Source: Phycisphaera sp. TMED24
GTDB taxonomy: Bacteria; Planctomycetota; Phycisphaerae; Phycisphaerales; SM1A02
Direction of reading: 5' to 3'
Assembly: GCA_002168105.2 (NCBI GenBank)
Contig: NHCD02000019.1
Coordinates: 56,597 to 120,596 of the forward strand
Length of the DNA stretch: 64,000 nt
Below are positions 43,840 to 52,734 of the stretch, piece by piece. The notes under the pieces were generated by a model. It saw only the letters and a program-made list of their open reading frames with translations. It had not been told where the DNA came from and did not search any database. The translations under genes and the position numbers were made by a program. The stretch's first letter is position 1, and every line of letters begins with the position of its first letter.

Positions 43840-44641
43840 GACAGTGTTCGATGGCATCCTGATTGGGGCGGCGGCGGTCGTGGTCCTGCACGGCCGCTCG
43901 GCTAGATGGTACGCCCTGCCCGACAGCGCGAGCACCACCAATCGATACCCGGCGGAAGGATTCTTCGTGTTTGCCGGCTTGATGCTTCTGGGACTCCTGG
44001 GCCAAGGTGTGGTGGCTCCGATTCAGTCTGCGTACCCGGTCACCGAATTGGAAGTGCACACCTTGGGCCTGATGCTCGGTTTGCCATTGCAGTTGGTGCT
44101 GCTGGCGACCGTGACCCGATTTTTCCCCACCCTGCCTGTACCCCATCGAATCTCGGGCAAAGCGGCCATCTGGCTGGGGGTTCGTCGGTTCCTCCCCGTG
44201 TGGTTGATGGTGGTGGGTGTGGCCACGGCTTCATCGCTGATTCGTCAGATTGTTGCCGGTGAACCGTCCGATCCCGTTGGCCATGCTTCTTTGGCGATGT
44301 TGATCGAGAGTTCGGGTTGGGTGGTGCCGACTTTTGTGCTGATGGTCACGCTGGTGGTGCCATGGCTGGAAGAGGTCGCGTTTCGCGGTTTTCTGCAGCC
44401 GGCCCTGTCCCGTCTGCTGGGGTCCGCTCGATGGGGCGTGGTCCTGACCGCGGGTCTTTTTGCGGCCGCGCATCTTGGGGCAGTGCAATGGGATGGTTTG
44501 CCAGGGCTCTTCGTGTTGGGTCTTGGTTTGGGGATCTTGCGGGACCAGGCCGGTCGAATTGAGAGTGCGGTGGTGGTTCACGTGCTTTTCAATCTTCTCA
44601 ACATTGTCTTGACGTGGATCTCGACCTCGGCTTCCGTATGA
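43838..44641 (+). CDS. CPBP-family intramembrane metalloprotease
   Basis: A 267-residue multipass membrane protein of the CAAX-protease and bacteriocin-processing (CPBP/Abi) family. Motif 1 is EEVAFRGFLQPALSR, motif 2 is AAHLGAV and a late HVLFNLLN is motif 3; these form the zinc glutamate-protease active site. About seven hydrophobic helices are visible. The start at 43838 overlaps the trpC start; it precedes trpS by about 35 bp on the same strand. The substrate is unknown. Confidence 0.88.
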   Translation: MTVFDGILIGAAAVVVLHGRSARWYALPDSASTTNRYPAEGFFVFAGLMLLGLLGQGVVAPIQSAYPVTELEVHTLGLMLGLPLQLVLLATVTRFFPTLPVPHRISGKAAIWLGVRRFLPVWLMVVGVATASSLIRQIVAGEPSDPVGHASLAMLIESSGWVVPTFVLMVTLVVPWLEEVAFRGFLQPALSRLLGSARWGVVLTAGLFAAAHLGAVQWDGLPGLFVLGLGLGILRDQAGRIESAVVVHVLFNLLNIVLTWISTSASV

Positions 44642-44675
44642 TGACCCTTTCCCCCTTTTTGAAGGATGATTCGTC

Positions 44676-45734
44676 ATGACGCAACGTCGAATGCTTACCG
44701 GTGATACTCCGACGGGACAACTCCACCTTGGCCACTGGGTCGGTTCGGTTCGTCGACGCGTTGAATTGCAAAGCCAAGCCGAATGCTTCGTATTGATTGC
44801 CAATATGCACGCGTTCACCACCCGAAGTGAAAAGCCTGATGAGATCCGCCGGGACACGTTGCAGATTGTGCGTGACTATTTGGCCATGGGACTCGATCCC
44901 GAGAAGACGGCGATCTTCCTGCAGACGGAAGTTCCGGCGATTTCTGAACTCACCTATTTGTTTGCCATGTTGTTGCCGTACAACCGTGTCATGCGCAATC
45001 CGACCTTGAAGGATGAAATCAAGGTCAAGAATCTGGGCGACAACTACTCCTTTGGCTTCCCGCTCTACGCCGTGGGGCAAACCGCGGACATCCTGGCATT
45101 TCGCGCCCACGCCGTGCCGGTGGGTGAAGATCAAATTCCCCACATCGAGTTGACTCGCGAAGTGGCGCGGCGATTCAACCAGCTCTACTGCGGGGTGGAC
45201 CCCAAGACCGAAGATGCGGATCATGCCGCCGCGGGGGGCGTTTTCCCCATCCCGGAAGCGGATGTGGGCAAGGTGGCGCGCCTTCCGGGCACCGATGGTG
45301 TCAACAAGATGAGCAAGAGTTTGGGCAACGCGATCTTCCTCACCGACGAGCTCAAGCAGATCAAAAAGAAGCTCGGCAAGCTGTACACCGGTCGACAGTC
45401 CCCGGATGAGCCAGGTGACATCGAAAATGCCCTGTTCCAGTACGTTCGCACCTTCATCAGTGACGCCGATCGCGTGGCCGAATTGGAACGGCGGTACGCC
45501 GCGGGCGATGACATTGGCGATGGCCACATCAAAATCGAGGTCGCCCAAGCCATTGATGCCCTGATCGCCCCCATGCGAGAACGCCGGGCCGCCTGGGACG
45601 ACCGGGACGATGATCTCATCGATATTTTGCGTGAGGGCAGCCGCCGGGCCAATGCCCTGGCGGAAGAAACCCTCGCCATGGCCAAAGAAGCCGCAGGATT
45701 GGGCTTCTGGAAGCGATCCCTCTCTTTGGACTGA
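44676..45734 (+). CDS. trpS: Tryptophanyl-tRNA synthetase
   Basis: A 352-residue class I synthetase charging tRNA-Trp. The HIGH-like motif is TPTGQLHLGHWVGSV at about residue 11, and the KMSKS motif is GVNKMSKSLGNAIFLTD at about 209. YGLPVGEDQIPHIELTREVARRFN-type recognition of tryptophan is conserved as PVGEDQIPHIELTREVARRF. The C-terminal helices match E. coli TrpS length (334). It follows the CPBP gene and precedes the leucine-catabolic genes. Confidence 0.96.
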   Translation: MTQRRMLTGDTPTGQLHLGHWVGSVRRRVELQSQAECFVLIANMHAFTTRSEKPDEIRRDTLQIVRDYLAMGLDPEKTAIFLQTEVPAISELTYLFAMLLPYNRVMRNPTLKDEIKVKNLGDNYSFGFPLYAVGQTADILAFRAHAVPVGEDQIPHIELTREVARRFNQLYCGVDPKTEDADHAAAGGVFPIPEADVGKVARLPGTDGVNKMSKSLGNAIFLTDELKQIKKKLGKLYTGRQSPDEPGDIENALFQYVRTFISDADRVAELERRYAAGDDIGDGHIKIEVAQAIDALIAPMRERRAAWDDRDDDLIDILREGSRRANALAEETLAMAKEAAGLGFWKRSLSLD

Positions 45735-45770
45735 GGTACAGGAGGGGCCCCGAAGAGCCGATACCACTGC

Positions 45771-47375
45771 ATGCGTCCTCTTGGTCAAGAACTCGATTCG
45801 GCCAAGGCTTCCGAAAATCGGGAAGCCATGGAAGCCGCGTGCGCGGAACTGGCCGCCCGCCGGTCGGCCGTTTTAGAGGGCGGCGGGTCGAAGGCCCGGG
45901 ACAAACACACCGCCCGCGGCAAGCTGTTTGTCCGAGACCGCATTCAGCAGTTGATTGATCCCGGGAGCATGTTCCTGGAAGTGGCGCCTTTCGCCGCCGA
46001 CGGGGTGTACGACTCCCCGGTACCGAGTGCTGGCATGGTGTGTGGCGTCGGCGACATCGCACGGCGTCCCTGCATGATCGTGGCCAACGATGCCACGGTG
46101 AAAGGCGGCACGTATTTCCCGCTGACCGTCAAGAAGCATTTGCGCGCGCAAGAGATTGCGGCCGAAAATGGTTTGCCTTGTGTGTACTTGGTCGACTCGG
46201 GCGGCGCGTTTTTGCCCTTGCAGTCCGAAGTGTTCCCAGATCGGGATCATTTTGGCCGCATCTTCTACAACCAAGCACAGTTGTCGGCCCAAGGCATTCC
46301 CCAAATCGCAGCCGTCATGGGTTCGTGCACGGCCGGAGGTGCGTATGTGCCATCGATGTGCGACGAGTCCATCATCGTTCGTGGGACGGGCACGATTTAC
46401 TTGGCCGGCCCACCTTTGGTCAAAGCAGCCATCGGCGAAGATGTTGATGATCAAACGCTCGGCGGGGCCGAGACCCACGGCAAGCACAGCGGGGTGGTGG
46501 ATCACATTGCCGAGAACGACGAAGAGTGCCTCCAACTGGTCCGATCCATCGTGGCCAATCTGGGGGTGCCACATCTGCAACCCATTCCTCGAGCCCTCCC
46601 CGAAGCGCCCAAGTTTTCATCGGAGGATTTGCTGGGTCTGATTCCCGCGGACGCTCGCGTGCAATCGGATGTTCGCGAAGTCATTGCTCGTTTGGTTGAC
46701 GCCAGTGAATTCCACGAGTTCAAACGAGAGTACGGCACTTCTTTGGTCACCGGATTTGCCCGAATCGATGGCTGGAGCGTCGGGATTGTCGCCAACAACG
46801 GCGTCCTCTTTTCGGAGTCGTCTCTCAAAGGTGCTCACTTCGTCGAGTTGTGTTCGCAGCGTGGCATTCCTTTGGTGTTCTTGCAGAACATCACGGGCTT
46901 CATGGTGGGTTCCAAGGTCGAAGCTGGGGGTATTGCCAAAGACGGCGCGAAGTTGGTGGCGGCCGTGTCCAATGCCAACGTTCCGAAATTCACCGTCGTC
47001 ATCGGGGGATCCTTCGGTGCCGGCAACTACGGCATGTGCGGACGGGCGTTTGGTCCTCGCATGATGTGGATGTGGCCCAACGCTCGTATTTCAGTGATGG
47101 GTGGTCCTCAAGCGGCCGGGGTCTTGCGCACCGTCAAGGACGCGCAGCGGGAAGCGGCCGGTGAGCCGCGATTGTCCGAAGAAGAAGCGCGTGAGATCAC
47201 CGATCCAGTGTTGCAAAAGTACGAAACCGAAGGCAGCGCTTGGTTTGCCTCCGCGAGGCTGTGGGATGACGGGGTGATTGACCCCAGAGAAACCCGTGCG
47301 GTGCTTGCCCGGGCGATCGAAGTATCTCGTTATCAACCATGGCCAGACCGATCCCATTCGGTGTTCCGGATGTGA
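45771..47375 (+). CDS. mccB: Methylcrotonyl-CoA carboxylase beta subunit (carboxyltransferase)
   Basis: A 534-residue carboxyltransferase that moves CO2 from carboxybiotin to 3-methylcrotonyl-CoA in leucine degradation. [68 protein letters not shown] and [20 protein letters not shown] are typical of MccB; the FPD...GRIFYNQA signature separates it from propionyl-CoA enzymes. The biotin-bearing alpha subunit (MccA) and isovaleryl-CoA dehydrogenase are not seen in the window. Confidence 0.93.
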   Translation: MRPLGQELDSAKASENREAMEAACAELAARRSAVLEGGGSKARDKHTARGKLFVRDRIQQLIDPGSMFLEVAPFAADGVYDSPVPSAGMVCGVGDIARRPCMIVANDATVKGGTYFPLTVKKHLRAQEIAAENGLPCVYLVDSGGAFLPLQSEVFPDRDHFGRIFYNQAQLSAQGIPQIAAVMGSCTAGGAYVPSMCDESIIVRGTGTIYLAGPPLVKAAIGEDVDDQTLGGAETHGKHSGVVDHIAENDEECLQLVRSIVANLGVPHLQPIPRALPEAPKFSSEDLLGLIPADARVQSDVREVIARLVDASEFHEFKREYGTSLVTGFARIDGWSVGIVANNGVLFSESSLKGAHFVELCSQRGIPLVFLQNITGFMVGSKVEAGGIAKDGAKLVAAVSNANVPKFTVVIGGSFGAGNYGMCGRAFGPRMMWMWPNARISVMGGPQAAGVLRTVKDAQREAAGEPRLSEEEAREITDPVLQKYETEGSAWFASARLWDDGVIDPRETRAVLARAIEVSRYQPWPDRSHSVFRM

Positions 47376-47379
47376 ACGA

Positions 47380-48159
47380 ATGACCAAGTTGACGATCAAA
47401 GACGAAGGTGATGTGCGACGGATCCGTTTGAGCAATCCCGAACGTCACAACGCGTTTGATGATGGATTGGTTTCCGATTTGCACGACGCTTTCCAAGACG
47501 TTGGCGAAGCTGACGCCATCCGGGTGGTGGTGTTGGCTTCCGAAGGTCCTTCGTTCAGTGCGGGCGCGGATTTGGCGTGGATGCGACGGATGGCCGACGC
47601 CGGTCGTGATGAAAATATTGCCGACGCCCAAGCATTGTCCGCCATGTTGTCGGCGGTGCGCGATTGTCCCAAGCCGGTAATTGCTCGCGTGCAGGGGGCT
47701 GCCTACGGAGGCGGCGTTGGGCTGGTGGCCGCGTGTGATTTGGCGTACGCCTTGCCTTCGGCCCGCTTCGCCCTCACGGAAGTTCGTTTGGGTCTTCTTC
47801 CTGCGGTGATCGCGCCCTTCCTCTTGGGCAAGATGGGTCCTGGGTCCGTTCGTGCCTTGGGCATCACGGGTGCCAGCATCGACGCCGCTCGAGCTTCGGA
47901 TTTGGGGCTGGTGCATTCGGTGGTTGATGAAGATGGCTTGGATTTGGCCATCAACGCCACGATTGATCGCATCCGCCGTGCAGCTCCGGGCGCGATCGCG
48001 GCTTGGAAAGCCTTGCTGCAGCAGCTTCCCGGTCACGACGATCCAGCCACGTTGACTGCGGAAGCGATTGCGGACCGTCGAGCCAGTGCCGAAGGCGTGG
48101 CGGGGATGCAAGCATTCTTTGAACGAACACCGCCACCGTGGAGCCCTCCTCGTGACTGA
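47380..48159 (+). CDS. Methylglutaconyl-CoA hydratase-like enoyl-CoA hydratase (LiuC)
   Basis: A 259-residue crotonase; the start at 47380 (MTKLTIKDEGDVRR) is 4 bp past the mccB stop. GPSFSAGADLAWMRRMADAG and GAAYGGGVGLVAACDLAYA form the oxyanion hole, and FALTEVRLGLLPAVIAPF retains the catalytic Glu position. Sequence and context fit 3-methylglutaconyl-CoA hydratase, the step after MCC. The stop overlaps the HMG-CoA lyase start by 8 nt. Confidence 0.9.
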   Translation: MTKLTIKDEGDVRRIRLSNPERHNAFDDGLVSDLHDAFQDVGEADAIRVVVLASEGPSFSAGADLAWMRRMADAGRDENIADAQALSAMLSAVRDCPKPVIARVQGAAYGGGVGLVAACDLAYALPSARFALTEVRLGLLPAVIAPFLLGKMGPGSVRALGITGASIDAARASDLGLVHSVVDEDGLDLAINATIDRIRRAAPGAIAAWKALLQQLPGHDDPATLTAEAIADRRASAEGVAGMQAFFERTPPPWSPPRD

Positions 48160-49048
48160 ACCGGTGACGGTGGTTGAAGTGGGCCCCCGCGACGGTCTTC
48201 AGAACGAATGTGCGGTGTTGTCGACCGAAGTCAAACTCGCGTTCGTTCGAGCACTGGCATCGGCGGGGCTTTCTCGCATTGAGGTCGCGGCGTTTGTTCG
48301 GCCCGATCGCGTTCCGGCGATGGCCGACGCTGCCGAAGTGGCCGCGGTCGCCAAAGATGTCGTGACCCATGCCTCCGCTTTGGTGCCCAACCGACGGGGC
48401 CTCGATGGTGCCCTCGCGGCAGGGTTGTCCTCGGTCGCGGTTTTTGCGTCGGTCACCGAAGGCTTTGCCCAAGCCAATTTGGGGCAGTCCGTCGATGGAT
48501 CACTGGCCACGTTTGCTGAAGTCGTCACCCAAGCCAAGCAAGCCAACCTCCATGTTCGGGGATACGTCTCTTGTGCTTTTGATTGTCCGTACGACGGCTC
48601 GGTTGACCCTGGCCAGGTGAGCGGATTGGTGGAGCGTTTGCTTGAAATGGGTTGCGACGAGATCGCCATCTCCGACACGATTGGTTCGGCGGTGCCGGCC
48701 AAAGTCAACGCTGTCCTTTCGGCGTGCGCAAGCAGTTTGCCGATCTCCGCAACCGCTTTGCATCTCCATGACACCCGTGGTGCGGCTCTGTCGTGTGTTG
48801 AAGCCGGCTTGGCGGCAGGGGTTCGAACATTCGATGCGTCGGCAGGGGGATTCGGCGGGTGTCCGTTCGCACCAGGGGCCGGGGGGAATTTGGCGACGGA
48901 AGATCTGGTGGACTTCTTGGTGAACAAAGGCTTCGACCCTGGCGTCGATTTGGCCAAGTTGGCCCGGGCGACCGATGTGGTGGCCACGGCGCTCGAACGT
49001 GATCCGCCCTCGAAGGTATGGAAGCGTTTGCGGGGCACCTCGTGCTGA
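48152..49048 (+). CDS. Hydroxymethylglutaryl-CoA lyase
   Basis: A 298-residue TIM-barrel lyase splitting HMG-CoA into acetyl-CoA and acetoacetate. A GTG start at 48152 places VEVGPRDGLQNE, the substrate/metal motif, near residue 8. ALHLHDTRG holds metal His residues, and GCPFAPGAGGNLATEDLV carries the catalytic Cys of the G-C-P-x-A loop. With mccB and the hydratase it covers the last three steps of leucine catabolism. The 3' end overlaps birA by 31 bp. Confidence 0.93.
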   Translation: MTEPVTVVEVGPRDGLQNECAVLSTEVKLAFVRALASAGLSRIEVAAFVRPDRVPAMADAAEVAAVAKDVVTHASALVPNRRGLDGALAAGLSSVAVFASVTEGFAQANLGQSVDGSLATFAEVVTQAKQANLHVRGYVSCAFDCPYDGSVDPGQVSGLVERLLEMGCDEIAISDTIGSAVPAKVNAVLSACASSLPISATALHLHDTRGAALSCVEAGLAAGVRTFDASAGGFGGCPFAPGAGGNLATEDLVDFLVNKGFDPGVDLAKLARATDVVATALERDPPSKVWKRLRGTSC

Positions 49049-49671
49049 TTGAAACGCTCGACCAAATCGACTCCACCAATGAAGAAGCCAAACGCCGATT
49101 GGAAGCAGGGGCGGAAGGAGAGCATTGGCTGCGAGCATCCATGCAAACGGCGGGCCGGGGCACGCATGGACGGGCTTGGGATTCACCCGATGGTGCCGGT
49201 CTGTATCTCACCCGCTACGCGCGGCATGAGGAACCGTTGTCGCCTGATGGTTTGACGCCAATGGTGGGCATTGCTTTGGCGGAAGCCATTCGCGCTGCGA
49301 CTGGCGTACCGGTGTGTGTGAAGCCCATCAACGATTTGGTGTGTGATGGTTTCAAACTCGGCGGCATTTTGGTGGAAGGCACCCGAACCCCAAATGGCAT
49401 GGCCACATCCATCATTGGCATTGGTTTGAACGTCGGGTCGGGTCCGCGCCGAGTGCGGGCCGATGGATGGCCGTCGGCTTCGTTGCAAGATGTGCTGCCG
49501 GCCGGTCAGCCCATTCCTGAGGTTTCCGAACTGGCCCGCCTGGTGGCATCACGCGTCGAGGATCGCTTGGCGGATCTGCATCGCGGTGGCCCGACCGAAC
49601 TTCATGCCGCGTGGTCGAGGGTGGTGCTCGATGGCGCACCTTGGCCCCAAAAAGAACCCGGCGGCCGCTGA
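49018..49671 (+). CDS. birA: Biotin-[acetyl-CoA-carboxylase] ligase (BirA, no HTH domain)
   Basis: A 217-residue biotin protein ligase of the short type, without the N-terminal repressor domain. ASMQTAGRGTHGRAWDSPDGAG is the biotinyl-AMP loop (GRGxxGR), and PINDLVCDGFKLGGILVEGTR matches KWPNDL...KLGGIL, with Pro-Ile replacing Trp-Pro. It overlaps the HMG-CoA lyase by 31 bp, so the ligase is co-transcribed with a biotin-dependent carboxylase subunit, a sensible pairing since MccA needs biotinylation. Confidence 0.93.
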   Translation: MEAFAGHLVLIETLDQIDSTNEEAKRRLEAGAEGEHWLRASMQTAGRGTHGRAWDSPDGAGLYLTRYARHEEPLSPDGLTPMVGIALAEAIRAATGVPVCVKPINDLVCDGFKLGGILVEGTRTPNGMATSIIGIGLNVGSGPRRVRADGWPSASLQDVLPAGQPIPEVSELARLVASRVEDRLADLHRGGPTELHAAWSRVVLDGAPWPQKEPGGR

Positions 49672-49683
49672 GCGACCGCCGGG
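49657..49683 (-). terminator. Intrinsic terminator at the end of birA
   Basis: CCCGGCGG and CCGCCGGG form an 8-bp stem (with an 11-nt loop that contains the birA stop). On the minus strand it is followed by TTCTTTTTGG, a U-rich tract, so it would end a minus-strand transcript such as that of the 22-codon ORF or ftsK. Confidence 0.55.
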
Positions 49684-50048
49684 GAAAGGTAATGAGAAAT
49701 AAGGAAGTGTCCGGACGTGCCGGTCACCCATCCCGTCGGCAGGTGATCGCTCTGCGGGGGGCACGGTTCCGGTGTGGGGTTTGATTGTTCATGCTGGATC
49801 ACCTCCTTGAAGAAGAATTATGGCCAGCCGTCGCAGCCCCAAGCCGCCGCCGGCCGAAATTTTCCCTTCAGCGTCCCGAAGGGCACATCGCCCGATCTCT
49901 CCAAAGAAGGTATCGGTCGTCAAGGATTTCCTCGTTTGTCGCCGTCGGGTTCTCCGCCGGTTGCAAACGAAATCTTCCTTGATGGTTCTTACTTCGGAGA
50001 TTCTAGGCGTGCAGCATGAGACCAACGAAAAAGTGGCCCTTTGAACGA
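49672..50048. other. 377-bp region between birA and ftsK
   Basis: It holds the 22-codon unit and terminator described separately. Plus-strand ORFs at 49774-50019 (81 aa) and 49820-50044 (74 aa, basic, MASRRSPKPPPAEIF) and a minus ORF at 49789-50169 (126 aa, Arg-rich) overlap each other; none has a recognisable domain or convincing start, so I do not call them. No tRNA or riboswitch is evident. Confidence 0.5.
49724..49792 (-). CDS. 22-aa ORF behind a perfect extended Shine-Dalgarno
   Basis: Minus-strand ATG at 49792 opens MNNQTPHRNRAPRRAITCRR (22 residues in all) before TGA, too short for the track. It is preceded by AAGGAGGTGATCCAGC, where AAGGAGGTGATCCAG (15 nt) is complementary to the conserved 16S rRNA 3' tail. 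A terminator hairpin follows at 49683-49657. Arg content is high. Whether the peptide, the RNA or neither is functional is open. Confidence 0.4.
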   Translation of the reverse strand: MNNQTPHRNRAPRRAITCRRDG

Positions 50049-52628
50049 TTAATCCTCTTCTTCGGACTCCCAGTCTTCTCCGTCGAGGTCTTCTTCGCCT
50101 TCGCCGTGGTATTCCGCCAGCATGCTTGACCGGTCTTTGGCTTGCATGAGCTTCTTCATGTCTTCCCAAGCGGGCGCGTCGAGCAAGACAGTGCTGGCCA
50201 CACCAGGACCCATGGCTTCCCCAACGATGCCAGCTTGTCGCATTTGTTCCACCATGCGGCTGGCTCGAGTATCACCCATGCCAAAGCGCGTCTTAAGCAG
50301 GGTGATCGATCCTCTTTTACGTTCGATCAGCAACCGAACCGCTTTGTCGAATTCCGGGTCTTCCAAAGCCTTTTTCAAAACGTCATATGGGTCGGCTTCG
50401 TCGCTTCCATCAATTTCATCAATTTCATCAAGCCGAACCAGATCGCGCTCGAATTGCGGCTTTGCGACATCTTCAAGGAAGCCTGCAGTGTGGACGATTT
50501 CTTCGGTGGAGACAAAGGCCCCTTGGCCGCGGACAAGCTTCGGGCCGTCCTTGATCAACATGTCACCATTGCCCAGCAACACTTCAGCGCCACTGACATC
50601 AAGCATGATGCGGCTGTCAAGAGCAGAGTTCACCCGGCAAGCAACCCGGAACGGCACATTGGACTTGATCAATCCGGTCACCACATTGCGCTCTGGTCGT
50701 TGTGTGGCCAAGATCAAATGGATGCCGACGGCCCGCGCCTTCTGAGCAATTTTGACAATCGGGACCTCGACGTCCTTCCCTTCCTCAAGGATCAAGTCTG
50801 CAAGTTCGTCAACCACAATCACAATAAAAGGCAACTTCTTCGGCGTGAGCTTCATCTCGCGCTCATCCGTAATCCCCATTTTTTTACACAGTTTCTCGGG
50901 GTCCTCGCCGAGTTTGTTGTATTCGGCGAGGTTACGCACCTTGGCATTTTTTAACAGGCGGTACCGGCTTTCCATTTGCTGAACCGCCCAATCCAATACA
51001 CGTTTCGCCCTGTTGGTTTCGGTGACCACTTTGTACGCCAAGTGCGGGATGGCTTTATACGTGTCGAACTCAACCTGCTTCGGATCCACCAGCACGAGTT
51101 TCACATCATCTGGTCGTTTGGTGAACAGCCAACTCATCAAGATGGTGTTGATGCATACCGATTTGCCGGAACCTGTGGTTCCCGCAATCAACATGTGCGG
51201 CATCTTGGTGAGGTCGTAGACCATTGGTTCCCCAGACGCATTTTTTCCGAGGTACATGGGCAAGGCCATATTGGCCCCTCGCCCTGATTCCAAGATTTCC
51301 CGAATCCGTACGAGTTCTGGGGTCGGGTTTGGCACTTCAATACCGATTCGACCCTGGCCGATGTTTGGGTCAATCCGCAAGCTTGGCACATCCATAGCGC
51401 GCGCCAAGTCTTCGCTCAAGCCGCGGATGGATCCAACCTTGGTGCCCCTGGCCAATTTGACCGCAAACAAGGTGATGGTCGGGCCAGCATCGATGTCTTG
51501 AATCTCTCCATCAATCCCGAATTCACTGAAGGCTTCTAGGAGTTGTTCGGCTTGATCCGAGATGGTCAAGCTGCGATGGGCTTCGTCGACAGGTTCGCTT
51601 TCTTCCAGAAGATCCATCTGGGGAAACTTCCACTTGCCGTCGTATTGCACCTGCGGAGGCAGTGAGGCATTTTCATTTCGTTCGCTCAGTCGCTCGCGGA
51701 TTTTTTCCAGAGCTGCCGATTTTGCCGCGGCGAGCGATTCATCTTCATCCTCTTCGTTTTCCTCTTCCTCTTCCCAATCCTCGTCCTCTTCCTCCCAATC
51801 TTCTTCGTCTGCGTCCGTCAGCTCGTACTCGTCTTCGTCCTCTTCCTCATCTTCTTCCCAGTCTTCCTCTTCGGCGTCCTCAGGCTCAAGCACTGCCACG
51901 GTGGCCGTCGGCTTGGCTTTCTTTGACTTGCGTCCACCGGCTCGAGCCCCACCAGCCGTCGCCGGTTCGGGCTGCACCAGGTTGATCACCACCGTGATGG
52001 ACTCTCGGCAGTACTGCAGGAGTTTGGCAAAGGGGAGTCGAGCCAAGATGGGAGAGAGCATGCGGTCGGCCGCACACCACAAACCGATGGTCAATCCCGT
52101 GCCGCAGATGATCGGGGTGCCCAGCCAGCCGAAGCGCGGGCCCAGTTCTCCCACAATCCACGCGCCCACGGCGCCGCCGTTCCCGTCCGGCAGAATCCCG
52201 AACCCACTCGCGAATTCAGCCCACAGTGCGGCCAAGGCCAAGGTGCTCATGACGACGCCACCGGCCCGAACCCAAAGGTGGTCGGTTTGGTGTCCTCTGA
52301 TGGATTGGATCAACAGCATGATGGCGCCAATCACCGCCAACCACACGCCCGTGCCGAAGGTGCCGAACAGCCGAGCGGCCAACAGCGCCCCCAGGCTGCC
52401 CATGGCATTTTGGATGTTTTCACCCTCATTGGCAGGGGCCACGAATTCTGAAGGGGCATCGGCCGCGTCATAGGTCAGCAAGGCCAACGCACAGAAGATG
52501 GCTGCAAACAAGAGCCCAGGTCCGAACAGCGGCATCAGCGCGGTTTTGAGCTGGTTGAATCGATCGATAGTGAACAACGACTCGCCTTTTTTGGACGAGG
52601 ACTTCTTTTTTCGTGGCATGACATCCAT
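50049..52628 (-). CDS. ftsK: FtsK/SpoIIIE DNA translocase
   Basis: An 859-residue septal DNA pump that segregates chromosome termini. N-terminal TM helices lie at about 33-52, 75-107, 120-145 and 165-185. Then comes an acidic, Trp-spotted linker at about 249-298 (WEEDEEEDEDEYELTDADEE-type repeats). The motor follows: Walker A AGTTGSGKSVC at about 483-490, Walker B FIVIVVDELADLI, and LATQRPERNVVTGLIKSNVPFR. The C-terminal gamma domain (GSITLLKTRFGMGDTRASRMVEQMRQAGIVG) binds KOPS-type sites. A XerC/D-type recombinase at 60.4 kb is its usual functional partner. Confidence 0.95.
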   Translation of the reverse strand: MDVMPRKKKSSSKKGESLFTIDRFNQLKTALMPLFGPGLLFAAIFCALALLTYDAADAPSEFVAPANEGENIQNAMGSLGALLAARLFGTFGTGVWLAVIGAIMLLIQSIRGHQTDHLWVRAGGVVMSTLALAALWAEFASGFGILPDGNGGAVGAWIVGELGPRFGWLGTPIICGTGLTIGLWCAADRMLSPILARLPFAKLLQYCRESITVVINLVQPEPATAGGARAGGRKSKKAKPTATVAVLEPEDAEEEDWEEDEEEDEDEYELTDADEEDWEEEDEDWEEEEENEEDEDESLAAAKSAALEKIRERLSERNENASLPPQVQYDGKWKFPQMDLLEESEPVDEAHRSLTISDQAEQLLEAFSEFGIDGEIQDIDAGPTITLFAVKLARGTKVGSIRGLSEDLARAMDVPSLRIDPNIGQGRIGIEVPNPTPELVRIREILESGRGANMALPMYLGKNASGEPMVYDLTKMPHMLIAGTTGSGKSVCINTILMSWLFTKRPDDVKLVLVDPKQVEFDTYKAIPHLAYKVVTETNRAKRVLDWAVQQMESRYRLLKNAKVRNLAEYNKLGEDPEKLCKKMGITDEREMKLTPKKLPFIVIVVDELADLILEEGKDVEVPIVKIAQKARAVGIHLILATQRPERNVVTGLIKSNVPFRVACRVNSALDSRIMLDVSGAEVLLGNGDMLIKDGPKLVRGQGAFVSTEEIVHTAGFLEDVAKPQFERDLVRLDEIDEIDGSDEADPYDVLKKALEDPEFDKAVRLLIERKRGSITLLKTRFGMGDTRASRMVEQMRQAGIVGEAMGPGVASTVLLDAPAWEDMKKLMQAKDRSSMLAEYHGEGEEDLDGEDWESEEED

Positions 52629-52734
52629 ATCGGCCGAGCTGGCTGTTTTGGCCCTGAGATTGAAGCTTTGGCAAGAACTTTTTACCTTTGGGGTCCAGTC
52701 CGCACGGTCGTACGGGCTGGGGTAGGCTTCCGCT

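Noticed and set aside
49774-50044. Plus-strand basic ORFs (81 and 74 aa) between birA and ftsK
   Set aside because: They overlap each other in different frames, have no convincing start or domain, and composition resembles shadow frames.
50049-52628. GAA/GAG-rich stretch as a microsatellite or mobile repeat
   Set aside because: It is in-frame coding sequence for the FtsK acidic linker; units are imperfect and not flanked by repeats.
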